Positions 33,485-42,376 of a DNA stretch of 64,000 nucleotides are shown here, piece by piece. The DNA is from RGIG2041 sp045546315. GTDB lineage: Bacteria; Bacillota; Clostridia; UBA1381; UMGS1253. The notes under the pieces were generated by a model, which did no database searches, was not told the DNA's origin, and was given only the letters and a program-made list of their open reading frames with translations. How positions within the stretch are numbered: position 1 is the stretch's first letter; the number at the start of each line of letters is the position of its first letter. The stretch is from contig JAZQCN010000059.1 in the NCBI GenBank assembly GCA_045546315.1, positions 62,001-126,000 on the forward strand, written 5' to 3'. A program made the position numbers and the translations under genes.

Positions 33485-33507
33485 TATTTTAACAAAGTTT
33501 TTATTTG

Positions 33508-34134
33508 TTAATTTTCTACATAATGTCTTACGCGCAAACTGCAGCCGTTTTCCTCGGCAAGCTTACGGCAGCGCTCGATATCCGCCTCAGGCATCACATC
33601 AACAATACTCAAAAGCACCTGCGGCACATGTGCCGCCGCGCGGTTGGCAAAGTCGAGCATATAATCAAAGCCGTCCTCGCCGAAGCAGCACTGACAAATT
33701 TCGTTATATGCCTTGGCATCCGGTGCATTCATACTGACAGACAGCGTATCAATAAGTCCCGCCAGACGCGGCGTTATGTCCTCTTTATGAATTGCGTTCG
33801 CGTGACCATTGGTATTGATGCGCACGCTGCATTTGTGGTTTTTCTTGATATACGCCGCAATCTCCAACAGGGTATCTAAGCGCATTGTCGGTTCGCCGTA
33901 ACCGCAAAAAACCACCTCTTTGTAGCTGTCCACATCAAATTTTTCAAGCGCTTCAATGACCTCTGCCGCCGTCGGCTCCTTCGTCAGCCACAAGTCCGCA
34001 TCGCCGCCCACGCCGCTCGCATTATTACGAATGCAGAATGTGCAGCGGTTCGTGCACTTGTTTGTCAAATTCACATACAGAAAGCCCTCGTGGTTTTCCT
34101 CTGCAAAATATTCATATACATATACATTTGCCAT
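33508..34134 (-). CDS. TatD-associated-type radical SAM protein
   Basis: A 208-residue compact radical SAM protein with the cluster motif NKCTNRCTFCIRN (CxxxCxxC, ~residue 28) followed by EVVFCGYGEPTMRLD, the glycine-rich SAM-binding GEP segment. It resembles the TatD-linked radical SAM family (TIGR04038), although no tatD gene is adjacent here. There is no auxiliary cluster motif. The reaction is unknown. It is the last gene of the ACT/UPF0210 unit (13-bp gap). Confidence 0.8.
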   Translation of the reverse strand: MANVYVYEYFAEENHEGFLYVNLTNKCTNRCTFCIRNNASGVGGDADLWLTKEPTAAEVIEALEKFDVDSYKEVVFCGYGEPTMRLDTLLEIAAYIKKNHKCSVRINTNGHANAIHKEDITPRLAGLIDTLSVSMNAPDAKAYNEICQCCFGEDGFDYMLDFANRAAAHVPQVLLSIVDVMPEADIERCRKLAEENGCSLRVRHYVEN

Positions 34135-34147
34135 AAGTATTACCTCA

Positions 34148-35512
34148 TTAGTTTCTCAGGCTGTGAAGCGGAGCGGGAATTCTGCCACCGCGGCTTACAA
34201 AGCCCTCCGAGCCGTACGGGTTCACCGGCTGCACCGGACCGCTGCCCAGAAGTCCGCCGAATTCCACAATATCGCCAACCTTTTTGCCCGGCGCCGGGAT
34301 AATGCGCACGGCTGTTGTTTTGTTATTCACAACGCCGATTGCCGCTTCATCGGCGATAATTGCCGAAATTGTTGCTACGCTCGTATCACCCGGCACAACA
34401 ATCATATCCAAGCCTACAGAGCACACACAGGTCATTGCCTCTAACTTTTCAAGCGTGAGCGCGCCGCACTGTGCCGCTGCAATCATACCTGCATCCTCGC
34501 TGACCGGGATAAATGCACCCGAAAGACCGCCAACATAGCCGGACGCCATAACGCCGCCCTTTTTCACCGCATCGTTGAGCATCGCAAGTGCCGCAGTTGT
34601 ACCGTGTGTACCGCACTTTTCGACACCCATTTCCTCTAAAATATATGCAACCGAGTCGCCGACAGCCGGTGTCGGTGCAAGCGACAAATCCACAATACCG
34701 TACGGCACACCGAGCCGACGGGACGCTTCCTGCGCCACAAGCTGACCCATACGGGTAATTTTAAACGCTGTCTTTTTAATCGTTTCCGCTACAAGACCGA
34801 AATCCGCCGCGGGACCGATTTTTTCAAGCGCACATTTTACAACACCAGGACCGCTGACGCCGACATTGATAACACATTCACCCTCGCCGATGCCGTGGAA
34901 TGCACCTGCCATAAACGGATTGTCCTCTACTGCGTTTGCAAACACTACCAGCTTTGCACAGGCAAAGCCGCCGCTTTCCGCCGTCAGTGCAGCCGCCTGC
35001 TTTACAACCTCACCCATCTGCTTTACCGCATCCATATTGATACCGGCGCGTGTGGTTGCTACATTAACAGAGGAGCACACTCTCTGCGTTTCGGCAAGCG
35101 CCTGCGGAATGGATGCAATCAGCATTTCATCACCCTTGGTGTAGTGCTTATGCACCAGCGCACTGTAGCCGCCGATGAAGTTCACGCCCGTCGCAATCGC
35201 TGCGCGGTCGAGCGCCTTAGCAAGCTTAACGCAGTCGTCTACCGACTTCGCATGCTCACACAGAATGGAAATCGGCGTAACGGAAATACGCTTGTTGATA
35301 ATCGGAATACCGTATTCAACCTCAATTTCCTCACCAACCTTCACCAAATCCTTGGCATAGGTCGTAATCTTTGTATATACCTTCTCGCACATTGCATCAA
35401 TATCCGGGTCGGAGCAATCGCGCAGCGAGATGCCCATCGTAATCGTACGGATATCCAGATGCTCACGGTCGAGCATTTTTATGGTTTCAATAATCTCAAA
35501 AGGATTCAGCAT
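34148..35512 (-). CDS. UPF0210/PFL-family protein (DUF711)
   Basis: A 454-residue protein of the UPF0210 family, beginning MLNPFEIIETIKMLDREHLDIRTITMG. The middle holds INVGVSGPGVVKCALEKIG and GVPYGIVDLSLAPTPAVGDSVA. Structures of the family show a fold related to glycyl-radical enzymes, hence the PFL name, but no glycyl-radical motif is visible and the function is unknown. It follows the ACT-domain gene by 12 bp, a pairing that is common in Bacillota. Confidence 0.88.
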   Translation of the reverse strand: MLNPFEIIETIKMLDREHLDIRTITMGISLRDCSDPDIDAMCEKVYTKITTYAKDLVKVGEEIEVEYGIPIINKRISVTPISILCEHAKSVDDCVKLAKALDRAAIATGVNFIGGYSALVHKHYTKGDEMLIASIPQALAETQRVCSSVNVATTRAGINMDAVKQMGEVVKQAAALTAESGGFACAKLVVFANAVEDNPFMAGAFHGIGEGECVINVGVSGPGVVKCALEKIGPAADFGLVAETIKKTAFKITRMGQLVAQEASRRLGVPYGIVDLSLAPTPAVGDSVAYILEEMGVEKCGTHGTTAALAMLNDAVKKGGVMASGYVGGLSGAFIPVSEDAGMIAAAQCGALTLEKLEAMTCVCSVGLDMIVVPGDTSVATISAIIADEAAIGVVNNKTTAVRIIPAPGKKVGDIVEFGGLLGSGPVQPVNPYGSEGFVSRGGRIPAPLHSLRN

Positions 35513-35524
35513 ATCTGCACCTCC

Positions 35525-35800
35525 TTATATTCTGTGCATGGAATTAAAAATGTCCTCGTGCTGAATGCGAATGGAAACGCCAAGCTCCTGTCCGATTTCG
35601 TCGAGCGCTTTGGAGATTTCCGCAAACGGCACATTTGCCTGCTTCAAATTCACAAGCATAACCATCGTAAAAATTTCTTCCATAATGGTTTGTGAAATGT
35701 CTAAAATGTTTACATTTACCTTCGCCAAAACATTGGTGACTGCTGCAATAATGCCGACTCTGTCCGAGCCGAGAACCGTAATAACTGCTTTCATTTTCAT
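35525..35800 (-). CDS. ACT-domain protein (UPF0237 family)
   Basis: A 91-residue stand-alone ACT-domain protein (AVITVLGSDRVGIIAAVTNVLAKVNVNILDISQTIM), the type that precedes UPF0210 genes in many Bacillota. ACT domains bind amino acids, so it may sense one and act on its operon partner; that is inference. ATG 35794 has better spacing to the AAAGGA site than ATG 35800, so the mature start may be two codons later. Confidence 0.88.
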   Translation of the reverse strand: MKMKAVITVLGSDRVGIIAAVTNVLAKVNVNILDISQTIMEEIFTMVMLVNLKQANVPFAEISKALDEIGQELGVSIRIQHEDIFNSMHRI

Positions 35801-35817
35801 TTTCCTTTCTTATGTAA

Positions 35818-35843
35818 TTTGGGCGTGTAAACACACGCCCAAA
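35818..35843. repeat. Perfect 11-bp inverted repeat without terminator tail
   Basis: TTTGGGCGTGT / ACACGCCCAAA with an AAAC loop lies between the VanW and ACT genes. On the minus strand no T run follows, so it is not a standard terminator for the VanW gene; it could be a processing or pausing hairpin. Confidence 0.6.
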
Positions 35844-35851
35844 AAATTCAT

Positions 35852-37678
35852 TTAGATACCGTCCGGAATCTGCAAATCATCATAAATCTGCTGTGCACTG
35901 TTTGCATCGCCCTCGATGACTACCGTGCTGCCGGTCGGCTGCGACGGGTCGGTCGACGGAGCAGCCGGCGCATTCGGGTCTACAGGTGCGTTCGGATCAA
36001 TCGGCGCATTCGGATCGACCGGCGCATTCGGGTCTACCACCTCAGGACCGACACGCAAAATACGGTTTACCATACGGTACACACTCTTGTGTAACAATTT
36101 GTTCGATACCTGCTTACCGTTTTCCGTAATAATCTTATAGGTATTTACAACAGCACCGTTGAAGCCCTCGCCGTCTTCAATCTGTTTGCCTGGCTCCAGC
36201 GTTGCATCGTTGACAATCGTTGTGCCGTACGGCGAATAGCTTACGCGCTCCGTTGTAATTTCCACCTTGCGACCCGGGTGCTCATCTGTACCCAAAATCT
36301 GCACCTTAACAATACCGCCGCTTGCTTTAACAACCACCTTCACCGGTGCGCTTGTATTGTTTTTAAATCTGAAGTCTAACGAGCCATAGGCAACGGTTGC
36401 ATCCATGCCCAGCGGTGCATAGTGCACCTCCAGCATATGCTCGTGGCGCTCGGTTACCTCTAAATCTGCATAGAGCACAGCTGCATAAATCGTCGAGCTC
36501 GTTTGGCAGATACCGCCGCCGAGACCGTCAACCATTTTATTGTTTTCATAAACGGACGCCGCCTTGAAGCCGCGCTCATAGGTGCGCTCACCGACAATCT
36601 TATTATAGGAAAATTCATCGCCCGGTAATAAAATCGTACCGTCAACAAATCGGCCTGCAAGCTCTACATTATTTGCACGCGGTCTGTTTGATGTCGCATA
36701 TTTCGTCGTATACTCACCCAAAACATCGGCAAACAGCGTTTTATTGATATCCTCCGCCTTCACCTTTGCCGGCGTGATAGTTAAATCAATAAAAACATCC
36801 TCACTGCCTTCGCCAAAGCCGGACAGTGCGCGCACAGCCGCCGTTTTATCGAAATACTTACCGTCAACCTCCGGTGTGATGATAACTTCCTTACCTTCAA
36901 TTACATATTGCGCATCGCTCGGCTCACAGCAGATTTCTGCGTGCAGCTCGTCGATATCCACCTGCGCAGGTTTGGTATTCTTCAGCTCAAGTGCATAGCT
37001 GCCGCCGCCAAGTAAAATCGCTTCATCGAAGCACTTGCGCACCTGGTCATAGTCCACACCGGTACCGGCTGCACCGGCAACAATGCGAATTTTTGCATCT
37101 TCGATTTTGATTTCGTGCTGTTTTAAGCTGCCGCCGCACTTTTTGGAAAGCTCTACCGATATATCGGACAGCGCAAAATGATCATAGGTGTAAACCGGTG
37201 TAATTTCCTTGCTTGCAAAAAGAGATGCAATTGCAGAAAACGGATTGCTTCTGCCGCGATTTACGGCAGCGGCCGCTGTTTTTTCCGCATCCAATACCAG
37301 AGAAACATCCTCAGCCTTCACCGTTACGCTTTCACCTTCGCAGGTATAGTTCACGGCAAAATCGTCAAAAACCTTCTCTTCCTTTAAAAGCGTAACAATT
37401 TCCGCCTGCGTTTTGCCGCCGACATCTAAGCCGAGCACGGTCAAACCGTTTTTAGCAACCGTGCGGTCGCCGGCAAACATAACAACCAAAGAAACCGCCA
37501 AAGCCAGTACCAGTAATCCGGCAACAATGCCACCGATAATCCAAGGTGTTTTGTTTTGCGCGACACCGGTTTCACGCTTCTGCGCAGTCTTTTTTGTTTT
37601 ACTCTCTGCACTTGCAGCGCGTGCTCTGCGGGCAGAAACTTTTTTATTTTTTTCAGACTTTCTTTCAGCCACTTTCAT
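35852..37678 (-). CDS. Membrane-anchored VanW-family cell-wall protein
   Basis: A 608-residue protein. A basic, Lys/Arg-rich cytoplasmic head (~45 residues) precedes one membrane helix (IIGGIVAGLLVLALAVSLVVMF without flanks). Outside are two peptidoglycan-binding-like (PG_binding_4/YoaR) repeats, a VanW domain (~residues 335-470, LLPGDEFSYNKIVGERTYERGF and GLGGGICQTSSTIYAA), a G5-like stretch, and a tail with four DPNAP repeats. The conserved GGGICQ Cys is kept. Related proteins are linked to wall remodelling, with unknown chemistry. It is similar in its VanW part to the shorter protein at 47757. Transcribed alone or with the ACT gene. Confidence 0.85.
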   Translation of the reverse strand: MKVAERKSEKNKKVSARRARAASAESKTKKTAQKRETGVAQNKTPWIIGGIVAGLLVLALAVSLVVMFAGDRTVAKNGLTVLGLDVGGKTQAEIVTLLKEEKVFDDFAVNYTCEGESVTVKAEDVSLVLDAEKTAAAAVNRGRSNPFSAIASLFASKEITPVYTYDHFALSDISVELSKKCGGSLKQHEIKIEDAKIRIVAGAAGTGVDYDQVRKCFDEAILLGGGSYALELKNTKPAQVDIDELHAEICCEPSDAQYVIEGKEVIITPEVDGKYFDKTAAVRALSGFGEGSEDVFIDLTITPAKVKAEDINKTLFADVLGEYTTKYATSNRPRANNVELAGRFVDGTILLPGDEFSYNKIVGERTYERGFKAASVYENNKMVDGLGGGICQTSSTIYAAVLYADLEVTERHEHMLEVHYAPLGMDATVAYGSLDFRFKNNTSAPVKVVVKASGGIVKVQILGTDEHPGRKVEITTERVSYSPYGTTIVNDATLEPGKQIEDGEGFNGAVVNTYKIITENGKQVSNKLLHKSVYRMVNRILRVGPEVVDPNAPVDPNAPIDPNAPVDPNAPAAPSTDPSQPTGSTVVIEGDANSAQQIYDDLQIPDGI

Positions 37679-37721
37679 TCTCCTTCATTTTATATAAATT
37701 ATAACTATATAACTTCACTTT

Positions 37722-37750
37722 ATTTTACTACATTTCAAATGGCTTGTAAA
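37722..37750 (-). promoter_or_regulatory. Sigma-A promoter of the large VanW gene
   Basis: Minus-strand TTTACA (37745-37750), 17-bp spacer, TAAAAT (37722-37727). The rest of the 360-bp gap (37679-38038) is AT-rich and shows no gene. Confidence 0.7.
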
Positions 37751-37985
37751 GCGGATTTTTTCAAAATAAAACACAAAAATTTTCCCATTCTGATGCGGTT
37801 TTTAGCTATTTTATCCATTTGCGGAATATTTTATGATTTTTCGGATAAAATATTGTTAAAACACTTGTAACATTTTAAAGCTTCTACATCGGTTTTCTGT
37901 AATTTATCCTGCTCAAAAACGGCTTAAAATCGGCATTTTTCACTCTGTCTTTGCATAAAAATATTACGAAATTATTAAAAAAGTG

Positions 37986-38014
37986 TTGACAAATGTGTCA
38001 AAAGCAGTTAAAAT
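37986..38014 (+). promoter_or_regulatory. Sigma-A promoter of the G5/3D protein gene
   Basis: TTGACA (37986-37991), 17-bp spacer, TAAAAT (38009-38014), 25 bp before the start codon. Confidence 0.85.
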
Positions 38015-38038
38015 AGGTCACCGAGGGAGATGAAAAAC

Positions 38039-38896
38039 ATGAATGCTGTAAAGAAATTCTTTCAGCCGAGCAAAAGACTGTTCGTTACAATCGGTCTTCT
38101 CGTACTCGCCATCGCGATTGCTTTAGCAACATATTTTTACACGGTTGTGTTCGCGGCGGGCTATGAAATTTCTATTCTGGACGGAAATAGCGCAGTCTTG
38201 GTAAATACCTCTCAAACAACAGTGCAGGCCATCTTAGACGACGCCGGTATCACCTTAAACCCACAGGATACCATTACCCCTGCACTAAACGCAGAAGTGC
38301 CGGAAAACGGACAAATTATCATCACAAGAGTTGTATATGAACAGGTTGTCGAGGAAATTCCGATTCCTTATGCAACCAACGAGGTAAAATCGGCTGCCCT
38401 GCTTTGGGGCGAAAGAGAGGTTACGACCGCAGGTGTAAACGGCGCGGAAGCAGTAACCTACAATGTAACAAAGGTAAACGGCGTTGAAACGGAGCGCGTG
38501 GAGGAATCCAGAACAGTTGCACGCGAAGCGGTAGACGAGGTGATCACGGTCGGCACAAAGCTGACAAGCGATGCCTTAGAGGCTGCAGGCGCAAAATATA
38601 TCATTTGTACTGCAACTGCGTACGACGGCTCCTATCAGACACTGGGCTACTACAACCCGAGAACCGCACTCGGCAAGGTACCGACAGTCGGCACGGTTGC
38701 AGTGGACCCGAGAGTAATTCCGCTCGGCAAAAAACTCTTTATTGAAACAACAGACGGCAGCTATGTCTACGGCGAAAGCTTTGCAGGCGACACCGGCGGT
38801 GCAATCAAGGGCAACCGCGTCGACCTGTTTATGGCAAGCCGCTCGGAGGCATTGCAGTTCGGCAGAAGACAAGTTAAGGTTTACATCTTAGATTAA
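38039..38896 (+). CDS. YabE-like wall protein: DUF348, G5 and 3D domains
   Basis: A 285-residue exported protein from ATG 38039 (GAGGGAG nine bases upstream; ATG 38030 touches it). An N-terminal membrane helix (residues ~13-40) is followed by a ubiquitin-like DUF348 segment (ISILDGNSAVLVNTSQTTV), a G5 domain (~95-165, IPYATNEV, NGAEAVTYNVTKVNGVE) and a C-terminal 3D domain with ATAYDGS, VAVDPRVIPLG and AGDTGGAIKGNRVDLF carrying the three aspartates. This matches the YabE/RpfB-like group of probable peptidoglycan-cleaving proteins. Single-gene unit. Confidence 0.9.
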   Translation: MNAVKKFFQPSKRLFVTIGLLVLAIAIALATYFYTVVFAAGYEISILDGNSAVLVNTSQTTVQAILDDAGITLNPQDTITPALNAEVPENGQIIITRVVYEQVVEEIPIPYATNEVKSAALLWGEREVTTAGVNGAEAVTYNVTKVNGVETERVEESRTVAREAVDEVITVGTKLTSDALEAAGAKYIICTATAYDGSYQTLGYYNPRTALGKVPTVGTVAVDPRVIPLGKKLFIETTDGSYVYGESFAGDTGGAIKGNRVDLFMASRSEALQFGRRQVKVYILD

Positions 38897-38923
38897 AAAA
38901 AGGACCAAAAGGTCCTTTTTTTA
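38895..38923 (+). terminator. Terminator of the G5/3D gene
   Basis: AAAGGACC / GGTCCTTT hairpin with AAAA loop and T7 tail, directly at the stop codon. Confidence 0.9.
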
Positions 38924-38977
38924 TGCCTTATTTAACCTATGTTTTAATGCTTTAACTCTCTGAATTCAAATTAAAAA

Positions 38978-39286
38978 ATCGGATGCAAGGCGAGGCGGCT
39001 GTTGTGGCGTAATATGTGTATGTGTCACAGCCAATAACGAAGCATTGTGCCGTTTTTTCCTTTTGCTTAAAAAGCGAAAAATCGGATGCACAGCAAGGCG
39101 GCTGTTGTGGCGTAATATGTGTATGTGCCGCAGCCAATAACGATGCGTTGCGCCGTTTTTTCCTTTTGCTTAAAAAGTGGAAAATCGGATGCAAGGCGAG
39201 GCGGCTGTTGTGGCGTAATACGCGTGTATACGCCACAACAACAACGAAGCATTGCGCCGATTTTACCTTTTTAATCTTCTAAGGTT
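38978..39286. repeat. Three tandem copies of a 103-bp intergenic repeat
   Basis: Units begin with ATCGGATGCA at 38978, 39081 and 39184, exactly 103 bp apart. Each contains CGGCTGTTGTGGCGTAATA, a variable dyad, AACGA.GC.TTG.GCCG and a T-rich end. Copy 3 holds a perfect 11-bp dyad (39207-39217 / 39229-39239), while copies 1-2 have changes in the same arm. The period is not a multiple of three, so the open frames across it are not genes. Copy 3 reaches into the last codons of the SSB gene. The region fills the 374-bp convergent gap, where no gene is visible. Confidence 0.92.
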
Positions 39287-39897
39287 TCTAATTTACCCAC
39301 AGATACCTCATACGCTGTTTTGGTGATGCTGTTTTCCTCGTCAATGCGCTTAACATATTCGCGCGATTGGATGCGACCCCAAAGGCGAATGTGCGTGCCG
39401 ACGGTAAGCTCGCGGCAGAAGCGGGCATTACGCCCCCAAGCGATGACGGGGATATAGTCAGATTTGTTATAGGCACGATTGACGGCAACTAAGATGTCGG
39501 CAATTTCGCGCCCGAAGGGCGTTGTGCGGTAAACGGGCAGCTTGCATATGTAGCCTTCCAGAAAGATGCGGTTCGGGTCGGCAAGGTCGGCTTCCTGCGC
39601 CGGTGCAATGTCCTTTGCAAAAACAGTCAGCACAAGGCGGCTGCCGGAGCCGGAATAGTTGTTATAGGAACGAAATTGTCCTGAAACGGTCAGCCTTGCA
39701 CCGGGCAGGATTTCCACGCCTGGCAAAAACAGGCGCTCTGAAATCAAAATGTTTACCACATCGCAGGCGTCGCTGAGGCGCGCAATGCGCATAGAAAAGA
39801 TATAAAACTGCTCTGCATACACCGTATGGCTGTATACAGGTGCGGTCTCCACCGTGCCGGAAACGGTTACTTGATTATTTTCGTGAAGCTCTGTCAT
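39271..39897 (-). CDS. Single-stranded-DNA-binding-like protein with two OB folds
   Basis: A 208-residue protein from ATG 39897 (GGAGGAGAAG upstream; a longer frame to 39951 has no SD). Residues ~1-100 form one SSB-like OB fold (NNQVTVSGTVETAPVYSH, FYIFSMRIAR) and ~105-208 a second one with the clearer SSB pattern NRIFLEGYICK, ILVAVNRAYNKSDYIPVIAWG. The acidic C-terminal tip typical of SSB is not clear (it ends KLETLED). It is probably an accessory SSB rather than the replication SSB. The stop lies within a tandem repeat unit. Confidence 0.75.
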   Translation of the reverse strand: MTELHENNQVTVSGTVETAPVYSHTVYAEQFYIFSMRIARLSDACDVVNILISERLFLPGVEILPGARLTVSGQFRSYNNYSGSGSRLVLTVFAKDIAPAQEADLADPNRIFLEGYICKLPVYRTTPFGREIADILVAVNRAYNKSDYIPVIAWGRNARFCRELTVGTHIRLWGRIQSREYVKRIDEENSITKTAYEVSVGKLETLED

Positions 39898-40032
39898 TTT
39901 CTTCTCCTCCCAAAGTTTTCTTCTGCTATGATACTGTATTCCGCAAAGCAATTATTTATGCCTAATAAAATGCCCGCAGCCTTCGTCTTTTTTGTTATTA
40001 ATGGCGAAAATTTGCGGGGCACGGCAATTTAA

Positions 40033-40062
40033 TTGACAAAACACCTCTTCCACTGATATAAT
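40033..40062 (+). promoter_or_regulatory. Sigma-A promoter of pflB
   Basis: TTGACA (40033-40038), 18-bp spacer, TATAAT (40057-40062), ~50 nt leader. Confidence 0.8.
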
Positions 40063-40120
40063 GTAATGTGCCGTTAATGTGGGTTGTATCCCGCAGGCGG
40101 CAAGAAAGAGGCGATATACT

Positions 40121-42319
40121 ATGACAGAAACAAAAAAAATTGATGTGCGTGGATTTATCCATGACAACTACACACCCTACGACGGAGACGAATCCTTCCT
40201 TGCACCGGCAACAGAAGCAACGAAGAAGCTTTGGGCAATTCTTTGCGAGGATATGGTGGAGGAGAAGACACGCGGCGGCGTATACGATATTGACGCAAGT
40301 ACAATTTCGACCATCGCAGCACACGCTCCGGGTTATATAGACAAGTCGCTGGAGACCATCGTCGGTTTGCAGACAGACCGTGCGCTCAAGCGCGCAATTA
40401 TGCCGTTTGGCGGCATCCGTATGGTAAATACTTCTCTGGCAGCGTATAACCGCGAGCTCGACCCGCAGGTGCAGAATGTATTTAAATACCGCAAAACGCA
40501 CAACGACGGCGTTTTTGATGTGTATACAGACGATATGAAGGCTGCACGCCACACCGGTATTATTACAGGCCTTCCGGACGCTTACGGCAGAGGCCGCATC
40601 ATCGGCGACTATCGCCGCGTTCCGCTTTACGGCGTAGACTTTTTAATCGAGCAGAAAAAAGAAGCGAAAAAGGCTTTGGAAAACCGCGCTATGAGCGAAG
40701 AAGTTATGCGTGACCGCGAAGAGCTTTCCGAGCAAATCCGTTCTCTTGCGGAATTAAAGGAAATGGCTGAAAAGTACGGCTTCGATATTTCCAAGCCGGC
40801 TACCGATACAAAAGAAGCAATTCAGTGGCTGTATTTTGCGTACCTTGCAGCTGTGAAGGAGCAAAACGGTGCGGCAATGTCTATCGGCAGAATTTCCACC
40901 TTCCTTGATATTTATGCAACCAAGGATTTAGAGGACGGCAAATATACAGAAAGCGAAATTCAGGAAATGGTTGACCATTTCGTTATGAAGTTGCGTATTG
41001 TGCGCTTCCTGCGTACACCGGCTTATGACGAGCTGTTCTCCGGCGACCCGACCTGGATTACGGAATCCATCGGCGGTATCGGCGAGGACGGCAGACATAT
41101 GGTTACAAAGATGTCTTACCGCTTCCTGCACACCTTAACCAACCTCGGTCCGGCACCGGAACCGAATATGACTGTGCTCTGGAGCATCAATTTACCGTAC
41201 ACCTTCAAGCGCTACTGCGCGCGCGTTTCGGCAAGAACCTCCGCCATACAGTACGAAAACGATGACTTAATGCGCGAGAAATTCGGCGACGACTACGGTA
41301 TCGCTTGCTGCGTATCCGCAATGCGTATCGGTAAGCAAATGCAGTTCTTCGGCGCAAGAGCAAACCTTGCAAAGGCGCTCTTGTATTCGATTAACGGCGG
41401 CAGGGACGAGCGCTACGGCACGCAGGTTGCGCCGAAAACCGATTTGCCGCAGGGCGAGTATCTGGATTATGAGGATGTATATAAGAGATTCATTCAGACC
41501 TGCGACTGGCTCGCAAGACTGTATGTAAATACATTAAGCGTTATCCATTATATGCACGATAAGTATTGCTATGAAAAGCTGGAAATGGCACTGCACGACG
41601 AAGAAATTTTGCGCACCTGTGCAGGCGGTATTGCAGGCTTATCTGTAGTAGCAGACAGCTTGTCAGCAATTAAATATGCAAAGGTAAAGCCGATTCGTAA
41701 TGAAGAAGGCATTGCCGTTGATTTTGAAATCGAGGGCGACTATCCGAAATTCGGTAACGATGACGAGCGCGTTGATACAATTGCGACCGGCATTGTGAAA
41801 ATGTTTATGGAAAAGCTTGCAGCACAGCAGACCTATCGAAAGAGCGTTCCGACTATGTCAATTCTGACGATTACCTCCAATGTGGTATACGGCAAAAAGA
41901 CCGGCTCCACACCGGACGGCAGAAAGCTCGGCGAGCCTTTTGCACCGGGCGCAAACCCGATGCACGGCCGCGATACAAGCGGTTGCGTTGCTTCGATGAT
42001 GTCGGTTGCAAAGCTGCCGTATGACGATTCGGAGGACGGTATTTCCTACACCTTCTCGATTATTCCGGATGCCCTCGGCAAGACGGAAAACGAGCAGGAG
42101 GAAAACTTAATCAGCCTGCTGGACGGCTATTTCGTTGAAAAGGGTCACCACATCAATGTAAATGTATTAAACCGCGAGACGCTCTATGATGCAATGGAGC
42201 ATCCGGAAAAATACCCGCAGCTGACCATTCGAGTTTCCGGCTATGCAGTCAACTTCGTAAAGCTGACCAGAGAGCAGCAGCTCGATGTTATCAGCAGAAC
42301 CTTCCACGACAGATTCTGA
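40121..42319 (+). CDS. pflB: Formate C-acetyltransferase (pyruvate formate-lyase)
   Basis: A 732-residue glycyl-radical enzyme cleaving pyruvate with CoA to acetyl-CoA and formate. The catalytic Cys pair is in GIACCVSAMRIGKQMQFFGARANLAK and the radical glycine in TIRVSGYAVNFVKLTREQQ near the C terminus. Start ATG 40121 (GAGG upstream) gives MTETKKIDVRGFI; the longer frame has no ribosome site. It is followed by its activase pflA after a small hairpin. Signature of mixed-acid fermentation under anoxia. Confidence 0.97.
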   Translation: MTETKKIDVRGFIHDNYTPYDGDESFLAPATEATKKLWAILCEDMVEEKTRGGVYDIDASTISTIAAHAPGYIDKSLETIVGLQTDRALKRAIMPFGGIRMVNTSLAAYNRELDPQVQNVFKYRKTHNDGVFDVYTDDMKAARHTGIITGLPDAYGRGRIIGDYRRVPLYGVDFLIEQKKEAKKALENRAMSEEVMRDREELSEQIRSLAELKEMAEKYGFDISKPATDTKEAIQWLYFAYLAAVKEQNGAAMSIGRISTFLDIYATKDLEDGKYTESEIQEMVDHFVMKLRIVRFLRTPAYDELFSGDPTWITESIGGIGEDGRHMVTKMSYRFLHTLTNLGPAPEPNMTVLWSINLPYTFKRYCARVSARTSAIQYENDDLMREKFGDDYGIACCVSAMRIGKQMQFFGARANLAKALLYSINGGRDERYGTQVAPKTDLPQGEYLDYEDVYKRFIQTCDWLARLYVNTLSVIHYMHDKYCYEKLEMALHDEEILRTCAGGIAGLSVVADSLSAIKYAKVKPIRNEEGIAVDFEIEGDYPKFGNDDERVDTIATGIVKMFMEKLAAQQTYRKSVPTMSILTITSNVVYGKKTGSTPDGRKLGEPFAPGANPMHGRDTSGCVASMMSVAKLPYDDSEDGISYTFSIIPDALGKTENEQEENLISLLDGYFVEKGHHINVNVLNRETLYDAMEHPEKYPQLTIRVSGYAVNFVKLTREQQLDVISRTFHDRF

Positions 42320-42334
42320 TAAACATAAATAACG

Positions 42335-42360
42335 GGGGTGCTGAATGCACCCCTTGTTTA
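42335..42360 (+). terminator. Intercistronic hairpin between pflB and pflA
   Basis: GGGGTGC / GCACCCC with a TGAAT loop and a TTGTTTATTT tail. Only moderately U-rich, so it probably lets part of the transcripts through to pflA, giving less activase than enzyme. Confidence 0.65.
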
Positions 42361-42376
42361 TTTAGGAGAGACCACT

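Noticed and set aside
38952..39282. Open frames on both strands across the 103-bp tandem repeats
   Set aside because: The repeat period is not divisible by three, so the copies are read in different frames; no SD; the signal is the repeat, not a protein.
38978..39286. CRISPR array
   Set aside because: Units are 103 bp and directly contiguous without unique spacers; no cas genes nearby.
40121..42319. Glycerol dehydratase or another glycyl-radical enzyme instead of PflB
   Set aside because: The adjacent Cys-Cys pair in GIACCVSAM and overall match to pyruvate formate-lyase, plus the pflA partner, fit PflB.
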